A stretch of DNA of 35,086 nt from Mesorhizobium sp. B2-7-1 (GCF_006440735.1 NZ_VFUA01000070.1:1-35086), one strand, 5' to 3'. Numbered from the stretch's first letter, positions 15,698 to 24,078 are shown. The notes: a model not told the origin generated them from the sequence alone. Translations and numbers: made by a program.

Positions 15698-16671
15698 GCC
15701 GCTTCCGCCTTTCTCAGGATGATGCGGCCCTGCCGGCGCTCGCCGCGCGCGTTGAGCACCACGGCCAGGATGATGGCGCTGCCCGAGATCGCCATCTGCC
15801 AGAATGGCGAGATGTTGATGACCGGCAGCGCGTTGGAGATGATGCCGAGGAACAGCGCGCCCAAAACCGCGCCGCCGACCGAGCCGATGCCGCCGGCGAT
15901 CGAGATGCCGCCGATGACGCAGGCGGCGATGATGTTCAGTTCATAGCCGTTGGCGACCTCGACCGAGGCGATCACGTAGCGCGAGATCCAGAGATAGCCG
16001 GCGAGCCCGCCGATCATGCCGGAAATGCAGAAGACGATGAATCTGGTGCGGCCGACATCGATGCCGGCATAGACCGAGGCGGTCGGGTTGACGCCGATGG
16101 CGTAGATGGAGCGGCCGATCGCGGTCCGCGTCATCACCAGAAAGAACAGCGCGATCACGATGATCGCGATCCAGGACAGCACCGGCAGGCCGAGGAATGC
16201 CGTGCGCTGGAAGTTGATGAAGGCGGGGCTCATCTGGTCGGCGTTGACCCAGGCGCCGCCGGAGACGACGAAGGTGGCGCCGCGATAGATGGTGAGCGTA
16301 CCGAGCGTCACGACGATCGAGGGGATGTTCAGCCGCCACACCAGGAAACCGTTGATCGCGCCCAGCACCAACCCGACGGCCAGTGCGATAACGATCAGCA
16401 CCGGGATCGGGATGGCCGGATGCGCGGCGTTGAGCATCGCCACCACCATGCCGGTGAAGCAGAGGTTGGACGCCATCGAGAGGTCGATCGAGCGCGTCAG
16501 GATCACCACCATCTGCCCCAGCGCCAGGATCATCAGGATCGAGGTGTCGTTGAACACCTGGCGCAGATTGGCGGGGTCGGCGAAGCCGGGGAAGCGCGTT
16601 GAGATCAGCCCGATCAAAACGACGATGCCGGCCAGCAGCCATATCTCACGGTATTTGAGGAAGCCCTTCAT
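15694..16671 (-). CDS. rhaP: Rhamnose ABC transporter permease (first)
   Basis: A 325-residue inner-membrane permease, paralogue of the next gene. Marks include ILALGQMVVILTRSIDLSMA, FLVWRLNIPSIVVTLGTLTI, the coupling segment AIGRSIYAIGVNPTASVYAG and NIIAACVIGGISIAGGIGSV. It starts at 16671, four bases inside the RhaT stop, and its own stop overlaps the next permease start by four bases; the tight coupling supports a fixed stoichiometry of the membrane parts. The RbsC-like family imports monosaccharides. Assignment to rhamnose rests on the surrounding mutarotase, isomerase and aldolase genes. Confidence 0.92.
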   Translation of the reverse strand: MKGFLKYREIWLLAGIVVLIGLISTRFPGFADPANLRQVFNDTSILMILALGQMVVILTRSIDLSMASNLCFTGMVVAMLNAAHPAIPIPVLIVIALAVGLVLGAINGFLVWRLNIPSIVVTLGTLTIYRGATFVVSGGAWVNADQMSPAFINFQRTAFLGLPVLSWIAIIVIALFFLVMTRTAIGRSIYAIGVNPTASVYAGIDVGRTRFIVFCISGMIGGLAGYLWISRYVIASVEVANGYELNIIAACVIGGISIAGGIGSVGGAVLGALFLGIISNALPVINISPFWQMAISGSAIILAVVLNARGERRQGRIILRKAEAA

Positions 16672-18209
16672 GCCACGATCCCCGCTGCCGTTCTAACCAG
16701 CGTTTCGGCGTCGAGCCCCTTATTGTCGTATGTCGCCGCGATGCGTCCTTCGCGCATGACCACGACCCGGTCTGACATGCCGAGGATTTCTGGCAGCTCC
16801 GATGACACCATGATCACCGAAAGCCCTTGCGCGACCAGTTCGGCCATGAAGCCATGCACAGCGGCCTTGGAGCCGATATCGATGCCTTTTGTCGGCTCGT
16901 CGAGGATGATCACCTTCGGCGCCGTCGCCAGCCATTTGGCGATGACCACCTTCTGCTGGTTGCCGCCGGACAGCGTGCCGACATCCTGGCTGAGCGAGGA
17001 GGCGCGCAGGTCGAGCCGCTCGGTGTAGGAGCGGGCGAGCGAGAACTCTTCCGCCAGCCTCAGCACGCCGGATTTCGAGGTGCGCGAAAGCGACGGCAGC
17101 GACACGTTCTGGAAGATCGGCAGGCCGATCACCACGCCCTGCTTGCCGCGCTCTTCCGGCACATAGACGATGCCGGCTTCGATGGAATCGGCGGCCGATT
17201 TCGGCGCGATCGACTGGCCGTCGAGCGAGATGGCGCCCCGGCTGGTGCGGGTGATGCCGGCGATTGCCTGCATGACCTCGCTGCGCCCGGCGCCGACCAG
17301 GCCGTAGAAGCCGAGGATCTCGCCCTTGCGCAATTCGAAGCCGATGTCGTCGAATTCGGTCGGATGCGACAGGCCGGAGACGGAAAGCACCGGCGCACCG
17401 ATCTTCGGCTCGCGCTGCGGAAAGATGTGGTCGACGTTGCGGCCCACCATCATGCGCACGATCTCGTTCTGGCCGGTGTCCTTGAGCAGGCCTTCGCCCA
17501 CCATCTCGCCGTCGCGGAAGACGGTGTAGCGGTCGGCGATGCGGTAGATCTCGTCGAACTTGTGGCTGATGAAGAGCACCGCCTTGCCTTCGCTCTTCAG
17601 GAATTCGACCAGCAGGAAAAGCTCCTCGATCTCCTTCATCGAAAGTGCTGCGGTCGGCTCGTCCATGATGACGATGCGCGCATCGATCGACATCGCGCGG
17701 GCGACGGCTACGAGATGCTTGTTGGCGATGCCGAGGTCCTTCAGCCTTGCGTCGGCGTCGATATGGCCCGCGCGCATCGTCTCCAGCACCTCGCGGGCTT
17801 GTCTGCGCATCGTGCGCCAGTCGATGGTGCCGAAGCGGGTGCGCGGCGCGTGGCCGAGGAAGATGTTTTCGGCGACCGAAAGGTCGTCGAACAGCACGGT
17901 TTCCTGGTGGATGGCGGTGATGCCGTGGCCGAAGGCGGCATGCGCGCTGGGCAGCGTCGTCGCCTGGCCGTCGATGCCGATCTCGCCTGAATCGGGCTGG
18001 TAGATGCCGGTCATGATCTTGACCAGGGTCGACTTGCCGGCACCGTTCTCGCCGATCAGCGCGGTGACTTGGCCCGGATAAAGCGCCAGGCTGACATTGT
18101 ACAGGGCGCGCACGCCTGGGAAACTTTTCGAGATGCCTGAAAGCGTCAGGCGCGGGGCCGAGGCTGGGGGCCGCGCCTCTACTTTGCCGTGATGGGCCGT
18201 CGTATCCAT
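16668..18209 (-). CDS. rhaT: Rhamnose ABC transporter ATP-binding protein (two nucleotide-binding domains)
   Basis: A 513-residue peripheral membrane ATPase of the RbsA/MglA type with two fused nucleotide-binding domains. Domain 1 has Walker A GENGAGKST (53-61) and Walker B IVIMDEPTAALS, but its signature region reads LKDLGIANKHLVAVARAM with no LSGGQ. Domain 2 has a degenerate Walker A (GLVGAGRSEVMQAIAG), as usual for this family, a good signature LSGGNQQKVVIAKWL, and VIILDEPTKGIDIGSK. It starts at ATG 18209 with a poor ribosome site, and is separated from rhaS by a 182-base gap that holds a long palindromic repeat, unlike the overlapping genes downstream. Confidence 0.94.
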   Translation of the reverse strand: MDTTAHHGKVEARPPASAPRLTLSGISKSFPGVRALYNVSLALYPGQVTALIGENGAGKSTLVKIMTGIYQPDSGEIGIDGQATTLPSAHAAFGHGITAIHQETVLFDDLSVAENIFLGHAPRTRFGTIDWRTMRRQAREVLETMRAGHIDADARLKDLGIANKHLVAVARAMSIDARIVIMDEPTAALSMKEIEELFLLVEFLKSEGKAVLFISHKFDEIYRIADRYTVFRDGEMVGEGLLKDTGQNEIVRMMVGRNVDHIFPQREPKIGAPVLSVSGLSHPTEFDDIGFELRKGEILGFYGLVGAGRSEVMQAIAGITRTSRGAISLDGQSIAPKSAADSIEAGIVYVPEERGKQGVVIGLPIFQNVSLPSLSRTSKSGVLRLAEEFSLARSYTERLDLRASSLSQDVGTLSGGNQQKVVIAKWLATAPKVIILDEPTKGIDIGSKAAVHGFMAELVAQGLSVIMVSSELPEILGMSDRVVVMREGRIAATYDNKGLDAETLVRTAAGIVA

Positions 18210-18244
18210 AATCGTATCAAGCCCGTCTATATTCAGTGTTGACT

Positions 18245-18371
18245 CCCCCTCATCCGACCTCCGCTTCGCTCGGTCGACCTCTCCCCGAGGGGAGAGGAGG
18301 CTTGCGAGCTTGGCTCCGGGCTCTTCTCCCCAGTGGGGAGAAGGTGGCCGCGAAGCGGCCGGATGAGGGGG
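18245..18371. repeat. Long palindromic repeat, family 4 (copy a), between rhaS and rhaT
   Basis: Outer arms CCCCCTCATCCG (18245-18256) and CGGATGAGGGGG (18360-18371) are perfect 12-bp complements. Inside are two further hairpins, CCTCTCCCC-GAGGGGAGAGG and CTTCTCCCC-AGT-GGGGAGAAG, and a GGCCGC-GAA-GCGGCC stem. Other copies or parts are at 22546, 23941 and 31994. Confidence 0.85.
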
Positions 18372-18391
18372 CCGCGCCGTCAGTCCGGAGA

Positions 18392-19387
18392 TCAGTAGAT
18401 CTTGGAGAACTTCTCGATGTTGGTCTTGTCGAACTGGAAGGGCGGAGCCATCGCGGCCGAGTTGGTGTCGTCGAGCGTCACCTTGCCGACGCGGCCGATC
18501 GACAGCGTGGCGCCCGGCTTGGCTTCTTCCTTCTTCACCGCCAGGTCATGGGCGAGGTAGATCGCCGAGTAGCCGAGGTCGATCGGGTTCCACAGCGCAA
18601 CCGCTTGGGATGCGCCATTGTCGATGAACTTCTTGAATTCCGACGGCAGGGCGAGGCCGGTGACATTGACCTTGCCGATCAGGTTCTCGTCGGTGACGAC
18701 CTGCGCGGCGGCAACGACGCCGACGGTGGTCGGCGCGATGATCGCCTTGAGGTTCGGATAGGACTTCAAGAGGCCCTTGGCTTCGTCGGTACTCTTGGCC
18801 GAGTCGTCATCGCCATAGACGGTGGCGACCAGCTTGATCTTCGGGAACTTCTCCGGCAGCACCTTCTTGGCCGCTTCGATCCAGGCATTCTGGTTGGTCG
18901 CCGTCGAGGATGCCGAGAGGATCGCGACGTCGCCGCCTTCCGGCAGGTAGTCGGCGGCAAGCTTGATGATCGTCTCGCCGATCAGACCGGTGTCGGACGG
19001 GTTGAGGTGGAGCTGACGGCCTTCCTTGGCGACGCCAGAGTCCCACGAGATCACGGTGATGCCGCGTTCCATCGCCTTCTTCAGCACGGGAACAAGAGCG
19101 TCAGCGTCATTGGCCGAAACGGCGATCGCGTTGACCTTCTGCGCGATCAGCGAATTGATCACCTCGATCTGCGCTTCGGCGGTCGCCTTGGTCGGGCCGG
19201 TGTAGATGACGTTGACGTCGCCCAGTTCCTTGGCCGCTTCCTCGGCGCCCTTGTTGGCGGCGTCGAAGAAGCCGTTGCCGAGCGACTTCACCACCAGCGC
19301 GATCTTGACGTTCTCGGCATAGGCGGCATTCACGAACATGGCGGCGGAAAAGGCCGCCGTAACCAGCAGTTTCTTCAAAAGGCTCAT
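18392..19387 (-). CDS. rhaS: Rhamnose ABC transporter substrate-binding protein
   Basis: A 331-residue periplasmic sugar-binding protein of the RbsB family (periplasmic-binding-protein type I fold). The signal peptide is MSLLKKLLVTAAFSAAMFVN followed by AAYA, with likely cleavage after residue 24. The mature part begins ENVKIALVVKSLGNGFFDAA, then has YTGPTKATAEAQIEVINSLI, NAIAVSANDADALVP, VISWDSGV, and ILSASSTATNQNAWIEA, all typical of RhaS/AI-2-like binding proteins. The start has GGGAGGA nine bases upstream. It lies between the regulator and the ATPase; in R. leguminosarum the matching protein binds rhamnose, which I infer here from context. Confidence 0.93.
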   Translation of the reverse strand: MSLLKKLLVTAAFSAAMFVNAAYAENVKIALVVKSLGNGFFDAANKGAEEAAKELGDVNVIYTGPTKATAEAQIEVINSLIAQKVNAIAVSANDADALVPVLKKAMERGITVISWDSGVAKEGRQLHLNPSDTGLIGETIIKLAADYLPEGGDVAILSASSTATNQNAWIEAAKKVLPEKFPKIKLVATVYGDDDSAKSTDEAKGLLKSYPNLKAIIAPTTVGVVAAAQVVTDENLIGKVNVTGLALPSEFKKFIDNGASQAVALWNPIDLGYSAIYLAHDLAVKKEEAKPGATLSIGRVGKVTLDDTNSAAMAPPFQFDKTNIEKFSKIY

Positions 19388-19442
19388 CGAATATCCTCCC
19401 TTGAGCGTTGCATTCCATCGCCGCTGCGGGCGTGAGTTTCCC

Positions 19443-20252
19443 TCAGGCCTGCAGTGAAGATTCTTCCTTGTCGCTTGACTGTTTGCGGGCGACGATCAGC
19501 GCCACGCCCGCGGTTTCGAGCATCTTGGCCTCGCGGTCCTCGATGCCGTCGTCGGTGACCACGGTCGCGATGCGCGACAGCCCGCACAGGATCAGGCTGG
19601 AGCGCATGCGGAATTTCGAGGAATCGACCAGCACCACCAACTCGTCGGCCTGGTCGATCAGCTTCTGCTCCGCCTGGATCAGCAGCGGATCGCCTTCCAT
19701 CAGCCCGAGCGGCCCCAGCCCTTGCGCGCCCATGAACATGCGTCGCGCATAGAAGTTGCGCGTCACGTCATTGTCGAAGGGCGACAGGATGATGTTCTGC
19801 TCGCGGTAGATCGTGCCGCCCGACAGCATCACCGTGTTCTTGGAGTGCTTGAGCAGATGCTCGGCGATCGGGAAGGAGTTGGTGAAGATCGGCATGCGGC
19901 GTCCGGTCAGGAAATGCACCATCTGGAAGGTGGTGGTGCCGCCATTGATGATGATCGGCTCGCCATCCGTGCAAAGGTTCACCGCTTCCCGCGCGATCGC
20001 CCGCTTCTGCGCGGCGTTCAGCGTTTCGTTGACGGAGAAGGGCCGGCCGGCAAGGCCGATGAATTGCGGCGGCGAGATCGCCTCGGCGCCGCCGCGCACC
20101 CGGCGCAGGCGTTTCTGGACATGCAGGGCCGCGATGTCGCGCCGGATCGTCGCCTCGGAGGAGTCCGTCAGCTCGACCATCTCCTGCACCGTCACCACAG
20201 GCTTTTCCTGGACGGCGGACAGAATGATCCTGTGGCGCTCTTTTTCGTGCAT
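19443..20252 (-). CDS. rhaR: DeoR-family regulator of the rhamnose genes
   Basis: A 269-residue DeoR/GlpR-type repressor. The N-terminal helix-turn-helix covers about residues 3-58 (KERHRIILSAVQEKPVVTVQ, EMVELTDSSEATIRRDIAAL, and the RRVRGGA tail). The C-terminal sugar-phosphate-sensing DeoRC domain has IIINGGTTTFQMVHFL, NSFPIAEHL and DELVVLVDSSKFRMRS. I chose ATG 20252, which is preceded by GGGAGGAACC; a start at 20273 would read through that ribosome site. It is divergent from rhaD across a 189-base region with paired candidate operators. DeoR proteins usually respond to a phosphorylated sugar intermediate, here perhaps rhamnulose 1-phosphate (inference). Confidence 0.92.
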   Translation of the reverse strand: MHEKERHRIILSAVQEKPVVTVQEMVELTDSSEATIRRDIAALHVQKRLRRVRGGAEAISPPQFIGLAGRPFSVNETLNAAQKRAIAREAVNLCTDGEPIIINGGTTTFQMVHFLTGRRMPIFTNSFPIAEHLLKHSKNTVMLSGGTIYREQNIILSPFDNDVTRNFYARRMFMGAQGLGPLGLMEGDPLLIQAEQKLIDQADELVVLVDSSKFRMRSSLILCGLSRIATVVTDDGIEDREAKMLETAGVALIVARKQSSDKEESSLQA

Positions 20253-20294
20253 GGTTCCTCCCTGCCCAAGCATCAGGCCTTAGAAAACGCGCAG

Positions 20295-20367
20295 TGTCAA
20301 TCATTTCCGATCAAATATTTTCATTGTGCAGTGCAATATGATCGATCTTGATCGTTTATGATTGACA
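20295..20367. promoter_or_regulatory. Paired inverted operators for RhaR (candidate)
   Basis: Arm 1 (20295-20314) and arm 2 (20348-20367) are reverse complements at 17 of 20 positions: TGTCAATCAT, three variable bases, CGATCAA, and its mirror. Their centres are 53 bp apart, close to five DNA turns. Each arm carries TTGACA at its outer end, pointing to the gene it faces. The spacer holds a further imperfect palindrome ATTGTGCAGTGCAAT. The layout fits a repressor binding both sides and looping the DNA. The operator identity is inferred. Confidence 0.65.
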
Positions 20368-20390
20368 AGCGCAGCGCTTGCGTAGACATT
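20362..20390 (+). promoter_or_regulatory. rhaD promoter (candidate)
   Basis: TTGACA (20362-20367), a 17-base spacer and GACATT (20385-20390) fit a housekeeping sigma-70-type promoter. The -35 box overlaps operator arm 2. The spacer contains a perfect palindrome CAAGCGC-A-GCGCTTG (20366-20380), a possible second control site. Confidence 0.55.
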
Positions 20391-20441
20391 CCCCGGCGAG
20401 AAATGAGGGGCGCGGCGTTCGCGTTCCAAGGGAGGATACCT

Positions 20442-22544
20442 ATGCTCGACAAGCGCTCCGGCTCGCGCCTCGCCAATCTTTGGGACGATGCAAAAGCCGC
20501 AGGGATGAGCGGTCCCGAGCTCCTGGTCTATCGCTCGAACACGCTGGGGTCCGACAAGCGCGTCACCAATTATGGCGGCGGCAACACCTCGTCCAAGGTC
20601 CGGCAGAAGGACCCGCTGACCGGCGAGGAGGTGGAGGTGCTGTGGGTCAAGGGCTCGGGGGGCGACAGCGCCTCGATCAAGCTTGACGGTTTCGCGACCC
20701 TCTACATGGACAAGCTGCGCGCCATCAAAGCTCTCTATCGCGGCGTCGAGCACGAGGATGAGATGGTGGGCTACCTGCCCCACTGCACCTTCAACCTCAA
20801 TCCGCGCGCGGCCTCCATAGACACGCCGCTGCACGCTTACGTGCCGAAGGCTTGCGTCGACCATATGCATCCCGACGCCATCATCGCGGTCGCCGCTGCC
20901 AAGGATTCCAAGGCGATCACCAAGGAGATTTTCGGCGACGCCATCGGCTGGCTGCCCTGGAAACGGCCGGGCTTCGAGTTGGGCCTGTGGCTGGAGAAAT
21001 TCTGCCTCGAAAACCCCGACGCCAGGGGCGTCGTGCTCGAAAGCCATGGCCTGTTCACCTGGGGCGACACGCCCAAGGAATGCTACGAGACGACGATCTC
21101 GGTGATCAACCAGGCAATCGAATGGTTCGAACGTAAGTCGCAGGGCAAGGCGATCTTCGGCGGCGAAGTGGTGCAGGCGCTCGACGCGCCGGCGCGCCGC
21201 GCCATCGCCGCCAAGCTGATGCCGAGGATCCGCGGCCTGATTTCCGAGAAGAGCCACAAGCTCGGCCATTTCGACGACCAGACGGCCGTGCTTGAATTCG
21301 TCAATTCGAAGGATTTGCGGCCGCTGGCGGCGCTTGGCACCTCATGCCCGGACCATTTCCTGCGCACCAAGATCCGGCCGCTGGTGATCGAGTTCGACCC
21401 GGCAAACCCGGACGTCGACGCCGTCATCGCGCGCCTCGCTGACGACATCGCCGCCTATCGTGTCGGCTATCAGGCGTACTATGACAGCTGCAAGCATCCG
21501 GACTCGCCGGCCATCCGCGATCCGAATGCGGTGGTCTATCTGATGCCCGGCGTCGGCATGTTCACCTTCGCCGGCGACAAGGCGACGGCCCGCATCTCCG
21601 GCGAGTTCTACGTCAACGCCATCAACGTCATGCGCGGCGCCTCGACCGTCTCGTCCTATGTCGGCCTGCCGGCGCAGGAAGCCTTCGACATCGAATACTG
21701 GCAGCTCGAGGAAGCGAAGCTCCAGCGCCTGCCGAAGCCGAAGGCGCTGGCCGGCCAGATCGCGCTGGTCACCGGCGGCGCCGGCGGCATCGGCCGCGCC
21801 ACCGCCAACCGGCTGCTGCGCGAAGGCGCTTGCGTGGTGCTCGCCGATATCGACGAGACGGCTTTGGCCAGCGCCAATGACGAGCTCTCGAAAGCTTACG
21901 GCAAGGACTTCGTCCGTCCGGTTCGCATCGATGTAACCTCCGAGGATCAGGTGCTTTCCGGCTTCGCCGAAACGTCGGTCGAGTTCGGCGGCATCGACAT
22001 CCTGGTCTCCAACGCCGGTCTGGCGTCTTCCGCGCCGATCGAGGAAACGACGCTAGCCTTGTGGAACAAGAACATGGACATCCTGTCCACCGGCTATTTC
22101 CTCGTTTCGCGCGAAGCCTTCCGCCTGTTCCGCGCCCAGAAGATCGGCGGCAACGTCGTCTTCGTCGCCTCCAAGAACGGCCTAGCCGCCTCGCCGAACG
22201 CGTCCGCCTATTGCACGGCCAAGGCCGCCGAGATCCATCTGGCACGCTGCCTCGCGCTGGAAGGCGCGGAAGCGCAGATCAGGGTCAACGTCGTCAATCC
22301 GGACGCCGTGCTGCGCGGCTCCAAGATATGGACCGGCGAGTGGAAGGAACAGCGCGCCGCCGCCTACAAGATGTCGACCGACGATCTCGAGGAGCATTAC
22401 CGCTCGCGTTCGATGCTGAAGCGCTCGGTCTTCCCGGAGGACATCGCTGAGGCGATCTACTTCTTCGCCTCCGACATGTCGGCCAAGTCGACTGGCAACA
22501 TCGTCAACGTCGACGCCGGCAACGCGCAAAGCTTCACGCGCTAG
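20442..22544 (+). CDS. rhaD: Bifunctional rhamnulose-1-phosphate aldolase / short-chain dehydrogenase
   Basis: A 700-residue fusion. Residues about 1-400 are a class II (zinc) aldolase domain: NYGGGNTSSKV, LPHCTFNLNP, VDHMHPDAIIAVAAAK and LESHGLFTWGDTPKEC supply phosphate- and metal-binding groups. Residues about 435-700 are an SDR domain with NAD motif TGGAGGIG (Thr444), SNAGLASSAP, and catalytic Tyr590/Lys594 in AYCTAKAAE. It should split rhamnulose 1-phosphate to DHAP and L-lactaldehyde and oxidise the aldehyde to lactate. ATG 20442 has GGAGGAT nine bases upstream; a start at 20358 would overlap the operator and promoter. It leads the rhaDI unit. Confidence 0.94.
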   Translation: MLDKRSGSRLANLWDDAKAAGMSGPELLVYRSNTLGSDKRVTNYGGGNTSSKVRQKDPLTGEEVEVLWVKGSGGDSASIKLDGFATLYMDKLRAIKALYRGVEHEDEMVGYLPHCTFNLNPRAASIDTPLHAYVPKACVDHMHPDAIIAVAAAKDSKAITKEIFGDAIGWLPWKRPGFELGLWLEKFCLENPDARGVVLESHGLFTWGDTPKECYETTISVINQAIEWFERKSQGKAIFGGEVVQALDAPARRAIAAKLMPRIRGLISEKSHKLGHFDDQTAVLEFVNSKDLRPLAALGTSCPDHFLRTKIRPLVIEFDPANPDVDAVIARLADDIAAYRVGYQAYYDSCKHPDSPAIRDPNAVVYLMPGVGMFTFAGDKATARISGEFYVNAINVMRGASTVSSYVGLPAQEAFDIEYWQLEEAKLQRLPKPKALAGQIALVTGGAGGIGRATANRLLREGACVVLADIDETALASANDELSKAYGKDFVRPVRIDVTSEDQVLSGFAETSVEFGGIDILVSNAGLASSAPIEETTLALWNKNMDILSTGYFLVSREAFRLFRAQKIGGNVVFVASKNGLAASPNASAYCTAKAAEIHLARCLALEGAEAQIRVNVVNPDAVLRGSKIWTGEWKEQRAAAYKMSTDDLEEHYRSRSMLKRSVFPEDIAEAIYFFASDMSAKSTGNIVNVDAGNAQSFTR

Positions 22545-22545
22545 G

Positions 22546-22600
22546 CTCCCTTTCCCTTCTCCCCGTTCACGGGGAGAAGGTGCCTGAAGGGCGGATGAGG
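22546..22600. repeat. Palindromic repeat, family 4 (short copy b), between rhaD and rhaI
   Basis: CCTTCTCCCCG-TTCA-CGGGGAGAAGG (22555-22580) is a perfect 11-bp stem with a tetraloop, followed by GGCGGATGAGGG, the family 4 end. It begins just after the rhaD stop and ends about 37 bases before the rhaI start, so it is an intercistronic hairpin. Confidence 0.8.
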
Positions 22601-22636
22601 GCAGCGCCAGCCAAACGAGTTCTGGGAGGAATTGCA

Positions 22637-23929
22637 GTGTCCGAAACGATTATCCGCGCCGATCTGGTCGCCAGCCACAACGCCGCGCGCAAAACCGACC
22701 TCGAGCGCGACTACGCCTCGCTCGGCGAGCGCCTCGACCGCCGCGGCATCGCCATCGACGCGATCCGCGACAAGGTCGAGAAATTCGGCGTGGCGATCCC
22801 GTCCTGGGGCGTCGGCACCGGCGGCACGCGCTTCGCCCGTTTCCCTGGCGCCGGCGAGCCGCGCGACATCTTCGACAAGATCGAGGACTGCGCCGTCATC
22901 AGCCAACTGACGCAGGCGACGCCCACGGTCTCGCTGCACATCCCCTGGGACAAGGCCGATCCGAACCGGCTGAAGCAGGCGGCCTCGCGCTTCGGCCTCG
23001 GCTTCGACGCGATGAACTCCAACACCTTCTCCGATGCCAAGGACCAGAAGCTCTCCTACAAGTTCGGCTCGCTCTCCCATGCCGATGCCGGCACGCGTCG
23101 CCAGGCGGTCGAGCACAATCTCGAATGCATCGAGATCGGCAGGACGCTGGGCTCGAAAGCGCTGACGGTGTGGATCGGCGACGGCTCGAACTTCCCCGGC
23201 CAGGTCAATTTCGCAAAGGCCTTCGAGCGCTATCTCGACGCCATGCGCGAAATCTATGCCGGTCTGCCGGACGATTGGCGGTTGTTCACCGAGCACAAGA
23301 TGTACGAGCCGGCCTTCTATTCGACCGTCGTGCAGGACTGGGGCACCAACTACATCATCGCCAGGGAACTCGGCGACAAAGCCTTCTGCCTGGTCGACCT
23401 CGGCCACCATGCGCCCAACGTCAACATCGAGATGATCGTGTCGCGGCTGATCCAGTTCGGCAAGCTCGGCGGCTTCCACTTCAACGATTCCAAATATGGC
23501 GACGACGATCTCGACGCCGGCTCGATCGATCCCTATCGGCTGTTCCTCGTCTTCAACGAGCTGGTCGATGCGGAGCTTTCCGGCGCCAAGGGCTTCCATC
23601 CCGCGCATATGCTCGACCAGAGCCACAACGTCACGGATCCGATCGAAAGCCTGATGCTGTCGGCAGTCGAGGTGCAGCGCGCCTATGCGCAGGCGCTGCT
23701 GGTCGACCGCAAGGCGCTTGAGGGCTTCCAGGAGGCCAATGACGCGCTGATGGCGACGCAGACGCTGAAAAGCGCCTACCGCACCGATGTCGAGCCGATC
23801 CTCGCCATGGCGCGGCTGAGGACCGGCGGCGCCGTCGATCCGGTTGCGGCCTATCGCGAAGCCGGCTACCGGGCCAAGGTCGCTGCGGAGCGGCCGGCGG
23901 TTGCGGGTGGCGGCGGCGGCATCGTCTGA
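22637..23929 (+). CDS. rhaI: L-rhamnose isomerase (rhizobial/Pseudomonas type)
   Basis: A 430-residue metal-dependent TIM-barrel isomerase converting L-rhamnose to L-rhamnulose in the cytosol. Metal- and substrate-site segments are visible: EHKMYEPAFYSTVVQDWGTN (Glu219), LVDLGHHAPNVNIEMI (Asp254, two His) and GFHFNDSKYGDDDLDAGSID (His, Asp). VWIGDGSNFPGQVNF is also typical. I chose GTG 22637 because GGGAGGA sits six bases upstream; an ATG at 22580 would lie inside the palindromic repeat. It is the second gene of rhaDI and completes the pathway with rhaM, rhaK and rhaD. Confidence 0.93.
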   Translation: MSETIIRADLVASHNAARKTDLERDYASLGERLDRRGIAIDAIRDKVEKFGVAIPSWGVGTGGTRFARFPGAGEPRDIFDKIEDCAVISQLTQATPTVSLHIPWDKADPNRLKQAASRFGLGFDAMNSNTFSDAKDQKLSYKFGSLSHADAGTRRQAVEHNLECIEIGRTLGSKALTVWIGDGSNFPGQVNFAKAFERYLDAMREIYAGLPDDWRLFTEHKMYEPAFYSTVVQDWGTNYIIARELGDKAFCLVDLGHHAPNVNIEMIVSRLIQFGKLGGFHFNDSKYGDDDLDAGSIDPYRLFLVFNELVDAELSGAKGFHPAHMLDQSHNVTDPIESLMLSAVEVQRAYAQALLVDRKALEGFQEANDALMATQTLKSAYRTDVEPILAMARLRTGGAVDPVAAYREAGYRAKVAAERPAVAGGGGGIV

Positions 23930-23940
23930 AGCCGAGCCAC

Positions 23941-24078
23941 TCCCCCTCATCCGGCCGCTGCGCGGCCACCTTCTCCCCGAGGGGAGAAGAGAGGTCAGCG
24001 CAAGCTCCTCTCCCCAGGGGAGAGGTCGGATTGCCCGAATTGCCCTTGCAATTCGATTTGGCAATCCGGGTGAGGGGG
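23941..24078. repeat. Long palindromic repeat, family 4 (copy c), after rhaI
   Basis: It begins TCCCCCTCATCCGGCCGC and ends CCGGGTGAGGGGG. Internal hairpins CTTCTCCCC-GAGGGGAGAAG and CTCTCCCC-AGGGGAGAG are followed by a module with paired GGATTGCC and GGCAATCC, which is shared with the copy at 31994 but absent from the copy at 18245. It fills most of the gap before the gamma-glutamyltransferase gene. Confidence 0.85.

Noticed and set aside
13027..23929. The rhamnose cluster as a new system
   Set aside because: Gene content and order match the rhaRSTPQUK/rhaDI locus known from Rhizobium leguminosarum; only the control region and repeat placement seem noteworthy.
22541..24064. 507-residue open frame on the minus strand
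   Set aside because: Antisense to rhaI and the flanking repeats; no recognisable protein features.
18245..24078. Family 4 repeats as a CRISPR array or transposon ends
   Set aside because: Copies are dispersed, palindromic, of varied length and have no regular spacers or transposase; they fit intergenic palindromic repeats.
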